From contig NZ_QPIB01000012.1 of NCBI RefSeq assembly GCF_003671765.1, positions 325,339-389,338 on the forward strand: a stretch of DNA of 64,000 bases, written 5' to 3'. Under the pieces are notes generated by a model. It ran no database searches. It was not told where the DNA came from and saw only the letters and a list, made by a program, of their open reading frames with translations. This DNA is from Xenophilus sp. E41 (GTDB lineage Bacteria > Pseudomonadota > Gammaproteobacteria > Burkholderiales > Burkholderiaceae_C). Below are positions 25,401 to 35,858 of the stretch, one piece after another; position 1 is the stretch's first letter, and the number at the start of each line of letters is the position of its first letter. A program made the translations under genes and the position numbers.

Positions 25401-25458
25401 TGTGCCGGCGCAACTCGCCCGACACGCCCTGCACCATGCCCTCAACATCTCTTGCCAT
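22402..25458 (-). CDS. Class III adenylate/guanylate cyclase - AAA ATPase - TPR protein
   Basis: 1018 residues. Residues about 15-195: class III cyclase homology domain with metal-binding Asp in F-T-D26-L-S and Y-Q-G-D70-G. About 225-560: AAA/STAND-type ATPase, Walker A A-P-A-G-V-G-K-T near 243-252 and Walker B L-L-F-I-D-D-W-Q-W near 364-371. The rest is helical, TPR-like. This architecture is common for large bacterial cyclase-like regulators; whether it makes cAMP or cGMP cannot be read from here. Start ATG 25458 is backed by GGTGGGAGA upstream; the longer open frame is shadow. It lies 82 bp behind a CRP/FNR gene on the same strand, a suggestive pairing. Confidence 0.88.
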   Translation of the reverse strand: MARDVEGMVQGVSGELRRHMTVLFTDLSDSTRLSGLLEAEVFAALQDDVRRVFEEVVQRSGGTINQYQGDGLQALFGHPEAGEDDGLRATRAALEVHERVRALRARHAYRDDIMLDVHSGIHAGLVLVREGTLGIAGRFELFGAAPGIAKHLSDVAERDEILVSEETLGPARYLFQTEARRLALKGRDDPLAVHRILARTALRTRFEAQTRRGLVDFVGREAELAALQGALAAARAGRTRLMVVSAPAGVGKTRLAEEFLRQASASGFALWRGYCEAELSAEPLQPFLQMLRARLGTAAAGLAAPALLGGAIAALPAELRERHPELALPAEPADTPAAAAAQAQQLLQVLGRLVGVLAGQAPQLLFIDDWQWADDATRQIVYALAAQPELPLLVLLATRPLELGDAQLAAADVLALGPLSRAEADTTIRTLLPDADPFVVSSIREHSGGNALFLEELCHLAADTGAGLDALRGGPAWLESLIESRVARLAPQQGAVLGAAAVIGNVVPAWLLQELTGCDAQHPLVTAMAAQDLLFAGEQPGTLRFKHGITRDVVYSTLGLQQRRDMHARVAQLLRARDGATELEQCEPLAYHHAGAADFSAAARYAEMAGDKAMSASSIDRAKTQYRAALEMLDRLPSTPERYQLWRSVVRRLGLATVFDPSRDEKALLRRAVDKARAHGDATGQAYAQYWLAYLHYALGESKDALLHCEEALDHATRLRDTSLIVQARTTLGQAAASAADYGRAVELLDEMAHAVRQRRPGSRAPLPAIAYAMACRASVLGDLGRFDDAHASFDEALAALPGRGHEVEGSVLCWRAGVNLWQGRWQAALDDAQAAHRVGEQVKSLYLFAMSHGLAAYARWMLDPQPAALEALQESATWLDSHDKGLFASLNHGWVCEAMAAGGRTAEARAAAARVLRRARQRDWLGAAMAGRALAGLAAEAGNADALARHLRLADHAAALRQSPHEMASNHLLRARLALRRDDCGEAQRHLDAATEGFERLRMDWHLAQAAALRASA

Positions 25459-25540
25459 GGATCTCCCACCGTTTAGGGAGAACATTGTGTCCTGCGCCGC
25501 GAACGCTCCGCAACGCGCGATCGAAAGCCCGAGTGCGGCC

Positions 25541-26197
25541 TCACCAGCGGGCGGGCAGCGGGCGCAGGATGGCCAGGCGGCGGTCGCGCACGGCGAGGTA
25601 GCCGCCGGTCTCGAGGTCCTTGAGCAGGCGGCTGACCATCTCGCGCGAGCAGCCGATCTCCGAGGCCAGCGCCTGGTGCGTGAGCCGCTCGGCGATGGAC
25701 TGGGCACCGTCCGGGCCGGCCGGCGACGCCCGCTCCTCCAGCACGCGGCGCAGGCGGCTGTAGACGTCGAGCAGGGCCATGCTGCGGGCGCTCTCGGTCG
25801 CCAGGCGCGCGCGGCGGATCAGGCGCTCGATCAGGCCGCGGGTGAATTCCGGGTCTTCGGCGATGTGGCGCAGCGCGCTCTCGCGCGTGACCACCACGCA
25901 CACGGTGGGCTCGACGGCCTCCACGCTGGCCGAGCGGGCGCCGCGGTCCAGCGACATCTCGCCCACGTACTCGCCCGGGCCGTGGTGGCTGAGCGTCACC
26001 TCCCGACCCCGGGAATCGGACACGAAGGCGCGCAGCCGGCCCGACAGAACGATGTAGATCGTGTCGCCGCGCTCGCCTTCCTGGATGAGCAGGGCGCGCG
26101 CCCGAAAGCGCCGCTGCACGCCGCGCGCCGCCAGCCGCGCGACGTCGGCCGGCAGCGAATCGGTGGAGTCGGCAGGAGCAGCGGACCGCGGCGGCAT
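25541..26197 (-). CDS. CRP/FNR family transcriptional regulator
   Basis: 218 residues: cyclic-nucleotide-binding jelly roll (I-Q-E-G-E-R-G-D-T-I-Y-I-V-L-S-G, then G-E-M-S-L with R-S-A-S-V five residues on) and a C-terminal winged helix (H-Q-A-L-A-S-E-I-G-C-S-R-E-M-V-S-R-L-L). The Glu and Arg-Ser of the phosphate-binding cassette match those that contact cAMP in E. coli CRP, so nucleotide binding is plausible. No N-terminal FNR-type cysteines. Neighbour of the cyclase-like gene, forming a possible make-and-sense pair. Confidence 0.9.
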   Translation of the reverse strand: MPPRSAAPADSTDSLPADVARLAARGVQRRFRARALLIQEGERGDTIYIVLSGRLRAFVSDSRGREVTLSHHGPGEYVGEMSLDRGARSASVEAVEPTVCVVVTRESALRHIAEDPEFTRGLIERLIRRARLATESARSMALLDVYSRLRRVLEERASPAGPDGAQSIAERLTHQALASEIGCSREMVSRLLKDLETGGYLAVRDRRLAILRPLPARW

Positions 26198-26296
26198 GCG
26201 CGGACTATAGGTCCGCCTCCGCCCGGCGGCCCCCGACGTGCGCCCGGGCGGCGACGCCTCGGCGACGCGGCGCCGACTGGGCCGCGCCGTCCGCTC

Positions 26297-26968
26297 CTAT
26301 TCGTTCGCGGCGACGATGCGCAGGGTGGAGACGATCTGCGGCATCCGCGTGACGCGGTGGACGATGGCTCGAATACTGGCAGCACCGGTCTTCACGCGCA
26401 TGTTCTTGATGTGCGTGCGCACCGTGGACATGCGGATGCCCTGGCTCTCGGCGATCTCCTCGGCCGCCTTGCCGGCGCACAGCTGGCCCAGCACCGCCTG
26501 CTCGGTCGGTGTCAGCCCGCGGGCGCGGGCATACATCTGCAGGGTGAGCGGCTGCACGCCCGGGCGCCGGCTGCAGATGACCAGCACGGCGTCGGTGGCC
26601 GCGCCGGAGCGACCGGTGGCCAGCGGCACGAAGGCCAGGGACAGCGACTCTTCGGGATGCTCCAGCTCGACGATGCTGCGGCAGTCTCGCTCGGCGTCGT
26701 GCAGCGCCAGCCGGATGCGCGCATGCGCCGTGCCGTTGCCGGCGCACAAGGCACCGCCCTGGCCTTCACGCAGCACCCGCTGGCTGGCCAGCTCGCGGCG
26801 GGCCGGATGGTTCGCATGCAGGATGCGGCCGCTCAGGTCCAGCAGCAGCAGCCCGTGCTCGATCTCGTCGAGCGCGGAGGCGAACAGGGCCGGCCAGGCG
26901 GCCTCGAGCGGGGGCAGGACGGCAGGCGCCGCGTTCAGGTGGGCGGCATCGGTCTGCGGGATGGTCAT
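26297..26968 (-). CDS. LuxR-type regulator with PAS-like sensor domain
   Basis: 223 residues. N-terminal part has a PAS-like pattern (G-L-L-L-L-D-L-S-G-R-I-L-H-A-N), C-terminal part is a LuxR/FixJ helix-turn-helix (L-T-P-T-E-Q-A-V-L, then I-A-E-S-Q-G-I-R-M-S-T-V-R-T-H-I-K-N). Start set at M-T-I-P-Q because AAGGAG lies 5-6 bases before it; an ATG six codons upstream would have no Shine-Dalgarno. It precedes the CRP gene by 99 bp on the same strand. No partner histidine kinase is visible and there is no receiver domain. Confidence 0.86.
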   Translation of the reverse strand: MTIPQTDAAHLNAAPAVLPPLEAAWPALFASALDEIEHGLLLLDLSGRILHANHPARRELASQRVLREGQGGALCAGNGTAHARIRLALHDAERDCRSIVELEHPEESLSLAFVPLATGRSGAATDAVLVICSRRPGVQPLTLQMYARARGLTPTEQAVLGQLCAGKAAEEIAESQGIRMSTVRTHIKNMRVKTGAASIRAIVHRVTRMPQIVSTLRIVAANE

Positions 26969-26980
26969 CGGGTGCTCCTT

Positions 26981-26997
26981 CCTCATAAGTGATGAGG
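26981..26997 (-). promoter_or_regulatory. Palindrome CCTCAT-N5-ATGAGG at luxR-type gene leader
   Basis: Perfect 6-bp inverted repeat whose proximal arm directly abuts the AAGGAG ribosome-binding site of the LuxR-type gene. As DNA it could be an autoregulatory operator; as RNA it could form a small hairpin next to the ribosome site. Confidence 0.4.
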
Positions 26998-27107
26998 TCA
27001 GAGTGTGAAAAAACGCACGCCACCCAAAATGTGAGTATTACCCGTCCGCTTGTGATCCATTCACCTTGCGCCGGCCCGTCGGAGGCCGGCCGAGCGTCGA
27101 GAAGCGC

Positions 27108-28016
27108 TCAGTCCGTCAGGCGCTCCAGCGCCTCCCGGTACTTGGCCGCGGTCTTGTCGATCACGTCCTTCGGCAGGCGCGGCGCCGGCGGGGTCTTGTC
27201 CCAGGGCTTGCCGTTGATGCGCACCGCCTCGAGCCAGTCGCGCACGAACTGCTTGTCGTAGCTCGGCGGGTTGCTGCCGTCGGCGAGCGCCTGCTCGTAG
27301 CCCTCGACCGGCCAGTAGCGCGAGCTGTCGGGCGTGAGCACCTCGTCCATCAGCACCAGCGTGCCGTTCTCGTCGAGGCCGAACTCGAACTTGGTGTCGG
27401 CAATGATCATGCCCTTGGTGAGGGCGATGGCCGCCGCCGTCTCGTAGATGGCGATGCTGGTCTCGCGGATCTGCTGGGCCAGCTTCGGGCCCACGATCTC
27501 GACGACGCGGTCGTAGCTGATGTTCTCGTCGTGCTCGCCCGCGGCCGCCTTCGCGGCCGGGGTGAAGATGGCGCGCGGCAGCTTGGCGGAGTTGGTCAGC
27601 CCCTCGGGCAGCGGCACGCCGCAGACCTGACGGTTCTCCTGGTACTCCTTCCACCCGCTGCCGGCCAGGTAGCCGCGCACCACCGCCTCGACCGGGATCG
27701 GCTTGAGCCGCTTGACCAGCATGGAGCGGCTCTGCACCTGCGGCACCTCGCCGGGCTGGACCACCGACTCGGGCGCTTCGCCCGTCAGGTGATTGGGGCA
27801 CAAAGCGCCGAGCCGCTCGAACCACCACAGCGCCATCTTGGTGAGGATCTCGCCCTTGCCGGGGATCGGCTCGCCCATGATGACGTCGAAGGCGCTGAGC
27901 CGGTCGCTGGCCACCATGAGGATGCGGTCCTCGCCCACCGCGTAGTTGTCGCGCACCTTGCCGCGGGCGAGCAGGGGCAGGCTCTGGATGGAGGAGGTGT
28001 GGACGGTGGTGGTCAT
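27108..28016 (-). CDS. purC: SAICAR synthetase PurC
   Basis: 302 residues, eukaryote-like length PurC that joins CAIR and aspartate with ATP in IMP synthesis. Motifs: [11 protein letters not shown] at the N-terminus, [13 protein letters not shown] in the middle, and [12 protein letters not shown] with the catalytic Asp. Its partners purE and purK lie about 12 kb downstream instead of next to it. fba ends 118 bp upstream, with a terminator between. Confidence 0.96.
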   Translation of the reverse strand: MTTTVHTSSIQSLPLLARGKVRDNYAVGEDRILMVASDRLSAFDVIMGEPIPGKGEILTKMALWWFERLGALCPNHLTGEAPESVVQPGEVPQVQSRSMLVKRLKPIPVEAVVRGYLAGSGWKEYQENRQVCGVPLPEGLTNSAKLPRAIFTPAAKAAAGEHDENISYDRVVEIVGPKLAQQIRETSIAIYETAAAIALTKGMIIADTKFEFGLDENGTLVLMDEVLTPDSSRYWPVEGYEQALADGSNPPSYDKQFVRDWLEAVRINGKPWDKTPPAPRLPKDVIDKTAAKYREALERLTD

Positions 28017-28071
28017 GGGGTCGGAGCCGGGAAATGATCGGGGGAAAGCCGCGACGGGGATTGTGCGCGCA

Positions 28072-28098
28072 GAAAAAAGCCACCGCGAGCGGTGGCCG
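28072..28098 (-). terminator. Rho-independent terminator after fba
   Basis: On the minus strand: GCCACCGCTCGCGGTGGC stem-loop followed by TTTTTTC. It separates fba from purC, so purC needs its own promoter or read-through. Confidence 0.85.
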
Positions 28099-28134
28099 GT
28101 CGGGTCGGCGGGGCGGCTGCCCCACCGGTGCGCT

Positions 28135-29022
28135 TCAGGTGATCGAGGCGCGGTAGATCGACTCCACCGCCTTGTCCAGCGCGGCGTCGAACTCGGCGTC
28201 GGACTGCTGGGCCGACAGGCCCTCGGTCAGGGCGCGGCTAAAGCTGGCGATCACGCCGGGGTTCTTGGCCAGCATGGCGTTCGACTCGTCGCGGCTGTAG
28301 CCGCCCGAAAGCGCCACCACGCGCACCACCTTGGGGTGCTGCACCAGTTCGCTGTAGAAGCCGTCCACCGTCGGGATGCTGAGCTTGAGCATGACCTTCT
28401 GGTCGGCGCCCAGCGCGTCCAGCTGCTTGAGGATCGCGGCCTTGAGCAGCGCCTCCGCTTCCTTCTTGTCGGTCGCCTTGATGTTGACCTCGGGCTCGAT
28501 GATCGGCATCAGGCCGGCGGCCAGGATCTGCTTGCCCACTTCGAACTGCTGCGCCACCACGGCGTCGATGCCCTTGGCGTTCGCGCCGTTGACCACCGAA
28601 CGCATCTTGGTGCCGAACACGCCCTTGGCCACGGCACGGGCCAGCAGCCCGTCCAGGCCGGGCATCGGCTTCATGAGCTGCACGCCGTCGGCCTCGTCGG
28701 CCAGGCCCTTGTCGACCTTGAGGAAGGGCACGACCTGCTTCTTCTCCCACAGGTAGGCGGCGGCGTCCTGGCCGTCGAACTGGCGATCCATGGTCATCTC
28801 GAACAGGATGGCGCCGAGCACCCGCTCGCCGGTGAAGGCCGGGCTGCCCACGATGCGCGCGCGCATGGCGTGCACCAGGTCGAACATCTCGGCTTCGTTC
28901 TTGTAGGCCGATTCCTCGACACCGTAGAGCTTGAGCGCCTTGGGCGTGCTGCCCCCGCTTTGATCGAGCGCGGCGATGAAACCCTTGCCGCTTGCCACCT
29001 TGTCCAGTTGTTCCTTGTTCAC
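28135..29022 (-). CDS. fba: Fructose-bisphosphate aldolase, class I
   Basis: 295 residues of the short bacterial class I type. [16 protein letters not shown] at the N-terminus, F-L-K-V-D-K-G-L in the middle and E-P-E-V-N-I near the barrel centre are the family blocks; the Schiff-base lysine is in K-L-S-I-P. Start GTG 29022 chosen because homologs begin with M/V-N-K-E-Q; the remaining upstream open frame is non-conserved. Cleaves FBP to DHAP and GAP. Part of the glycolytic group with pyk and pgk. Confidence 0.94.
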   Translation of the reverse strand: MNKEQLDKVASGKGFIAALDQSGGSTPKALKLYGVEESAYKNEAEMFDLVHAMRARIVGSPAFTGERVLGAILFEMTMDRQFDGQDAAAYLWEKKQVVPFLKVDKGLADEADGVQLMKPMPGLDGLLARAVAKGVFGTKMRSVVNGANAKGIDAVVAQQFEVGKQILAAGLMPIIEPEVNIKATDKKEAEALLKAAILKQLDALGADQKVMLKLSIPTVDGFYSELVQHPKVVRVVALSGGYSRDESNAMLAKNPGVIASFSRALTEGLSAQQSDAEFDAALDKAVESIYRASIT

Positions 29023-29134
29023 AGCTTTTTCGCTCTCTGGTTCACCGCGCGGGCGGCGTATGGATGAATCGCAAGATTGTATCGACCGCCCTTTTGCCCA
29101 CTGCTGCAAGCCCACTTGCGGGGGTGGGGCACGT

Positions 29135-30043
29135 TCAGCGGGGGCCGGACGGCAGTCCGATGAAGTCGAGCACCGGCGGCAGCACCGGCCCGCCCAGCCA
29201 GCGCAATGGCCGGGCCACCGCACCGATCAGCGTGATGTGGCTCAGGTCGTCGAAGCGCTCGGTGCGCACCGGAACGCCCGCGGCCTGCAGCCGCTGCACC
29301 ATCTGGCCGGTGTTGCGGTCGGGGTCGACCAGCTTGTCCTTGGAGGCCGCCAGTAGCAGTGCCGGCGGCGAACCGGCGCGGGCGTGCACCAGCGGCTGCG
29401 AGTCGGTGGGGGTGTCGGGCCAGTTGAACGCCACCTGCGCCTGCGGGTTCTCGATGGGCAGGAAATCGTAGGGACCGGCCAGGCCGATCCAGCCGGCCAG
29501 TTGCCGGGGGCTGGCGCCCAGCGCGCCGAGCCAGCGGCCGTCCAGGGCCACCATCGCGGCGTTGTAGCCGCCCGAGCTGTGGCCCATGACGTACACCCGG
29601 GCCGGGTCGGCGCCCAGGGCGGCTGCATGGTCGATGGCCCACTTCACCGCCAGCGCGCTGTCCTGCACGAAGACCGGGTAGCGCAGCTGGGGCGAGAGGC
29701 GGTAGTCGGGCACCACCACCACGGCGCCTCGAGACGCCAGTGCCTCGCCGACGAACTTGTAGTCGGCACGTTCACCACTCGACCAGGTGCCTCCGTAGAA
29801 GAAGACGACCAGCGGGCGCTGGCCGGCCGGTGGCGAGGTGCCCGGCTTCGGCGTGTAGATGTCCAGGCGTTGGCGTGCCTCGGGCCCGTAGGCCCGGCCG
29901 CCATCGAGCGAGAAGCTGTCGTTGGGCGTCAGGCCGTTGACGATGCGCACCGGCGAGCAGGCGGCCAGGCCGAGCAGTCCGGCCAGGGCCAGCAACCAGG
30001 CAAGACGGCGCCGGGGGCCGAGGAAAGACGAGGAGGGGGGCAT
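29135..30043 (-). CDS. Alpha/beta hydrolase lipoprotein (esterase-like)
   Basis: 302 residues. Signal peptide with lipobox L-G-L-A-A-C, then a hormone-sensitive-lipase/carboxylesterase-type hydrolase: F-Y-G-G-T-W oxyanion motif, nucleophile G-H-S-S-G-G, Asp in the K-D-K-L-V-D block and His in L-S-H-I. It is tethered to the envelope and should hydrolyse a small ester; substrate unknown. ATG 30043 is the first start that leaves a normal signal peptide. Sits between pyk and fba on the same strand, not a glycolytic enzyme. Confidence 0.86.
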   Translation of the reverse strand: MPPSSSFLGPRRRLAWLLALAGLLGLAACSPVRIVNGLTPNDSFSLDGGRAYGPEARQRLDIYTPKPGTSPPAGQRPLVVFFYGGTWSSGERADYKFVGEALASRGAVVVVPDYRLSPQLRYPVFVQDSALAVKWAIDHAAALGADPARVYVMGHSSGGYNAAMVALDGRWLGALGASPRQLAGWIGLAGPYDFLPIENPQAQVAFNWPDTPTDSQPLVHARAGSPPALLLAASKDKLVDPDRNTGQMVQRLQAAGVPVRTERFDDLSHITLIGAVARPLRWLGGPVLPPVLDFIGLPSGPR

Positions 30044-30200
30044 GGGAGATGTACGCGCGCCGGCCACCCCTGGATTCGGCCTGGGCCTGCACACGAGGGG
30101 CGTCGAACCGGCGCGACGAAAGCATCGTCGACTCCGGCGAGCCGGGCACGTAGGACGCCCCAGCGCACCGCTGACGGCGGCGCGCCCTTGCCGCGCGCGA

Positions 30201-31646
<1,446 letters not shown>

Positions 31647-31719
31647 GGGCATCTCCTTTTTGTATTCCCAACTGTATACACTTTGTCGCGGTGGCGACAG
31701 CCCTGTGCGACTTCAGTGC

Positions 31720-31774
31720 CAAAAAGGGCTGGAGCCCCCGTCTCGCCCGCGCAACCTGCTATCAATTCGGTAGC
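31720..31774 (-). repeat. Interspersed element, copy 5 (between pgk and pyk)
   Basis: Minus-strand reading: GCTACCGAATTGATAGC core, then a GC-rich imperfect hairpin and GGAGCCCCC-like turn ending in CTTTTT. It fills most of the gap between pgk and pyk and could attenuate transcription between them. Confidence 0.68.
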
Positions 31775-31777
31775 AAC

Positions 31778-32971
<1,194 letters not shown>

Positions 32972-33137
32972 GGTGGAAAGGCTCGGAGAGCGGCTCGGAT
33001 TGGACAAGCGGTGGGCGCATCAGGCGGGGCCCGCAGGGGCCGCCGGGAGGGCTCTGCGCCGATGGAATCGATTGTAGGGAGGCCCCCGCCGCGGCCCTGT
33101 ACGCCAAGACCCCGCCGCGCATCCCTTCATGCGAGCC

Positions 33138-34043
33138 TCATGCGGCCGCGGGCCGGGGCCGTTGCGCCACCAGCAGCTCGACGAAAGCCGCCGCTGCCGG
33201 GGACAGCGAGCGCCGCGCGTCCGCGTACACGCACACCTCGCGGTGGAAGTCCGGCGCGGCCAGGCGCACCATCGTCAGTCCCCAGGCACGCACCAGCGGC
33301 GACGAGTAGGTCGGGCACACGGTGAGGCCCTGGCCCGCCGCCACCATGCCCAGCGCCGTGGTCATGTACGAGACCTCCTGCGTGCCCGGCCGCTCCAGCA
33401 GGGCGCGCGCGTCCGCCGCCAGTTCGGGCGCAATGCGGCCACGGAAGTCGCGCGTGGGCGCGATGAAGGTCCACGGCCCCAGCTCCGCCCAGCGCACCGA
33501 GCGGCGCCTGGCGAAGGGGTGGTCGGGCGGGCAGATCAGCCAGTGCCGGTCGCGGAACAGCGTGCGGCGCGCGATCGCGTCATCGACAGCGACATCCTGG
33601 CCGACCGCCAGTTCGACCTCGCCGGCCATCACCCCGTTCAGCAGTTGCTCGGGCAGGGTGTCGGCCAGCCGCACCTCCACCTCCGGGTAGCGCGAGCGGA
33701 AGGCCGCGATCGCCTGCGGCATCAGCGTGCAGGCCATGAGCTGCGGCGCGGCCAGCCGCAGCACGCCCTTCTTCTTGTCGCGCAGGTCGGTCACGCCGGC
33801 CACCGCGGTCTGCAGCCCGGCCAGGAGCCGGTGCACCGAGGGCAGGAACTCGCGGCCCGCCTCCGACAGCTGCACGCGGCGCGTGTGGCGGTCCAGCAGC
33901 TGCACGCCCAGCTCGCGTTCGAGCTCGCGCACCAGCACGCTCAGCGCCGACTGGGTCAGGTGCAGGTCGCGGGCGGCCGCGGTGAAGCTGCCCGCCTGGG
34001 CGACGGCAGCGAAGGCGCGCAACTGGCGCAGCGACACATTCAT
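33138..34043 (-). CDS. LysR-type transcriptional regulator
   Basis: 301 residues: N-terminal winged HTH (L-R-Q-L-R-A-F-A-A-V-A-Q-A-G-S-F-T-A-A-A) and a periplasmic-binding-protein-like effector domain. Divergent from the catabolic cluster 34132-39693, with a perfect T-N11-A palindrome in between, so it most likely activates that operon in response to a pathway intermediate. Effector unknown. Confidence 0.92.
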   Translation of the reverse strand: MNVSLRQLRAFAAVAQAGSFTAAARDLHLTQSALSVLVRELERELGVQLLDRHTRRVQLSEAGREFLPSVHRLLAGLQTAVAGVTDLRDKKKGVLRLAAPQLMACTLMPQAIAAFRSRYPEVEVRLADTLPEQLLNGVMAGEVELAVGQDVAVDDAIARRTLFRDRHWLICPPDHPFARRRSVRWAELGPWTFIAPTRDFRGRIAPELAADARALLERPGTQEVSYMTTALGMVAAGQGLTVCPTYSSPLVRAWGLTMVRLAAPDFHREVCVYADARRSLSPAAAAFVELLVAQRPRPAAA

Positions 34044-34051
34044 GGCAATCC

Positions 34052-34067
34052 TTCATCAATGGATGAA
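34052..34067. promoter_or_regulatory. LysR operator TTCATC-N4-GATGAA
   Basis: Perfect 16-bp palindrome containing a T-N11-A LysR box, 9 bp before the lysR start and 64 bp before the VOC gene start, the usual place for an autoregulating and divergently activating site. Confidence 0.6.
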
Positions 34068-34131
34068 TTTATTTCGATTGCATCATGGAACCGTCGCCCG
34101 TCCAATCGCGCTTCCCCAAGGAGACAAGCCG

Positions 34132-34695
34132 ATGCCCGAGACCCCCGCCACGGCGGTGCCCGCGAACCCGCCGATCCGCGGGCTGCACCACTTCGCCTGG
34201 CGCTGCCGCGACAGCGAGGAAACCCGCCGCTTCTGGGAAGACCTGCTGGGCCTGCCGCTGGTGCACGTGATCAAGAGCGACCACGTGCCGAGCACGGGCG
34301 AGTACTGCCCCTACGTCCACATCTTCTTCCAGATGCGCGACGGCTCCTTCATCGCCTTCTTCGACCTCGGCGACGACGTGAAGGCCGACCCCTCGCCCAA
34401 CACCCCCGCCTGGGTCAACCACATCGCGCTGCGCGTGGACGGCGTGGAGGACCTGCTCGCGGCGAAGGCGCGCCTGGAGGCAGCGGGCGTCGAGGTGCTG
34501 GGCATCACCGACCACCACATCATCGAGTCGATCTACTTCTTCGACCCGAACGGGATCCGCGTGGAGCTGACGACCCCCACCGCGACCAAGGTGGAGATGG
34601 ACGCGCACGCGCTCAAGGCCCATGCCGACCTGAATGCGTGGACCGAGCGCAAGGCGCAGCTGCGCATGGCGCGCGAAGGGGCCGCCCATGCCTGA
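34132..34695 (+). CDS. VOC family protein (extradiol dioxygenase/glyoxalase fold)
   Basis: 187 residues with two betaalphabetabetabeta modules. Metal-ligand candidates: His in G-L-H-H-F-A-W, His in W-V-N-H-I-A-L and Glu in I-R-V-E-L-T, the 2-His-1-Glu set. First gene after the LysR gene, with AAGGAGA before its ATG; its stop overlaps the next start. In this context ring cleavage or isomerisation of an aromatic intermediate is likely, but substrate is unknown. Confidence 0.82.
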   Translation: MPETPATAVPANPPIRGLHHFAWRCRDSEETRRFWEDLLGLPLVHVIKSDHVPSTGEYCPYVHIFFQMRDGSFIAFFDLGDDVKADPSPNTPAWVNHIALRVDGVEDLLAAKARLEAAGVEVLGITDHHIIESIYFFDPNGIRVELTTPTATKVEMDAHALKAHADLNAWTERKAQLRMAREGAAHA

Positions 34696-35809
34696 GCTCC
34701 AGCTCGCGGTCATCGACGTCAAGCCCGGTGCGTCGCTGGAAAGCCAGTCGGGCCTGCAGATGCTGCGCCCGCGCATCTTCGGGGCATTCATGGCGCCTTC
34801 GGGGCCGAAAAAGGTCGCGGCCATCGTGATGCACCCGACCAGCAACTTCATGGGCCACTACCTGATCGGCCCGCTGGCCGAGCGCGGCGTCTGCTGCATG
34901 GGCCTGAATTCGCGCTACATGGGCAACGACACGCTGCTGCTGATGGAGCGCGCCATCCAGGACCTGGGCGCGGGCGTGAAGCACCTGCGCGCGATGGGCT
35001 ACGAGAAGGTGCTGCTGATCGGCAACTCCGGCGGCGCGGCGTTGTCGAGCTTCTACCAGGCGCAGGCCGAGCGCCTGACCGCCACGCATTTCCCCGACGG
35101 CGACCCGACGCACCTGCATGCCGACGACCTGCCGCCGGTGGACGGCATCGCGCTGTGCGCGGCGCACCTGGGCCGCTCGCGGCTGCTGCGCGACTGGATC
35201 GACCCGTCGGTGACCGACGAACACGATGTGCTCTCGGTCGATCCCGACCTCGACATGTACGACGCGCGCCACCGTGTGCCCTACAGCGCCGAGTTTCTGG
35301 CGCGCTTCCAGGGCGCACAGAAGGCCCGCCTGGACCGCATCGAGCAATGGGCGCTGGGCCGGCTCGAACAGCTGCGCGCCACGCCCGGTGCGCCGCGCGA
35401 CCAGGCTTTCATCGTCTACCGCACGCACGCCGATCCGCGCTGCGTGGACCTCACGCTGGACCCGAACGACCGCGCACCCGGCAGCGTCTGGGGCGACGCG
35501 CGGCAGGTCAACTACTCGGCCAACGCCATGGGACGCACGACCTCGCTGACGGCCTTCCTGTCGCAGTGGTCCTCGCGCTCGCAGGCCGACGGGCCGACCA
35601 ACCTCGCGCGCACCGGCTGCCCCAAGCTGCTGCTGACCTACACCGCCGACCAGTCGACCTTCCCGAGCACGCGCGACGCCTGGCTGCAGGCCGGGGGCAG
35701 CACGATCCGCAACGTCGACATCGTGGGCGGCAACCACTATTTGGCCGGCCAGCAGCACCTGGTGCCGAAGGCCGCCGACGCGATCGCCGAGTTCGCCCAC
35801 GCGCTGTGA
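34688..35809 (+). CDS. Alpha/beta hydrolase fold protein of catabolic cluster
   Basis: 373 residues. I see a hydrolase-type nucleophile elbow in I-G-N-S-G-G (Ser), a V-M-H-P-T-S-N block near the oxyanion strand, and a late G-G-N-H-Y-L that could hold the catalytic His. Overlaps the VOC gene by 8 bp. It may cleave a C-C or ester bond after ring opening, the role of such hydrolases in meta-cleavage paths. Substrate cannot be predicted. Confidence 0.72.
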   Translation: MPELQLAVIDVKPGASLESQSGLQMLRPRIFGAFMAPSGPKKVAAIVMHPTSNFMGHYLIGPLAERGVCCMGLNSRYMGNDTLLLMERAIQDLGAGVKHLRAMGYEKVLLIGNSGGAALSSFYQAQAERLTATHFPDGDPTHLHADDLPPVDGIALCAAHLGRSRLLRDWIDPSVTDEHDVLSVDPDLDMYDARHRVPYSAEFLARFQGAQKARLDRIEQWALGRLEQLRATPGAPRDQAFIVYRTHADPRCVDLTLDPNDRAPGSVWGDARQVNYSANAMGRTTSLTAFLSQWSSRSQADGPTNLARTGCPKLLLTYTADQSTFPSTRDAWLQAGGSTIRNVDIVGGNHYLAGQQHLVPKAADAIAEFAHAL

Positions 35810-35858
35810 CGCACGGGCGCCCTGCGCTCCAGCAAGAACGATCCGAGACAACCCCGCC

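Noticed and set aside
27001-27035. TGTGAAAAAACGCAC as a CRP site near the LuxR-type gene
   Set aside because: Only one half-site matches TGTGA-N6-TCACA well, so support is too weak to list.
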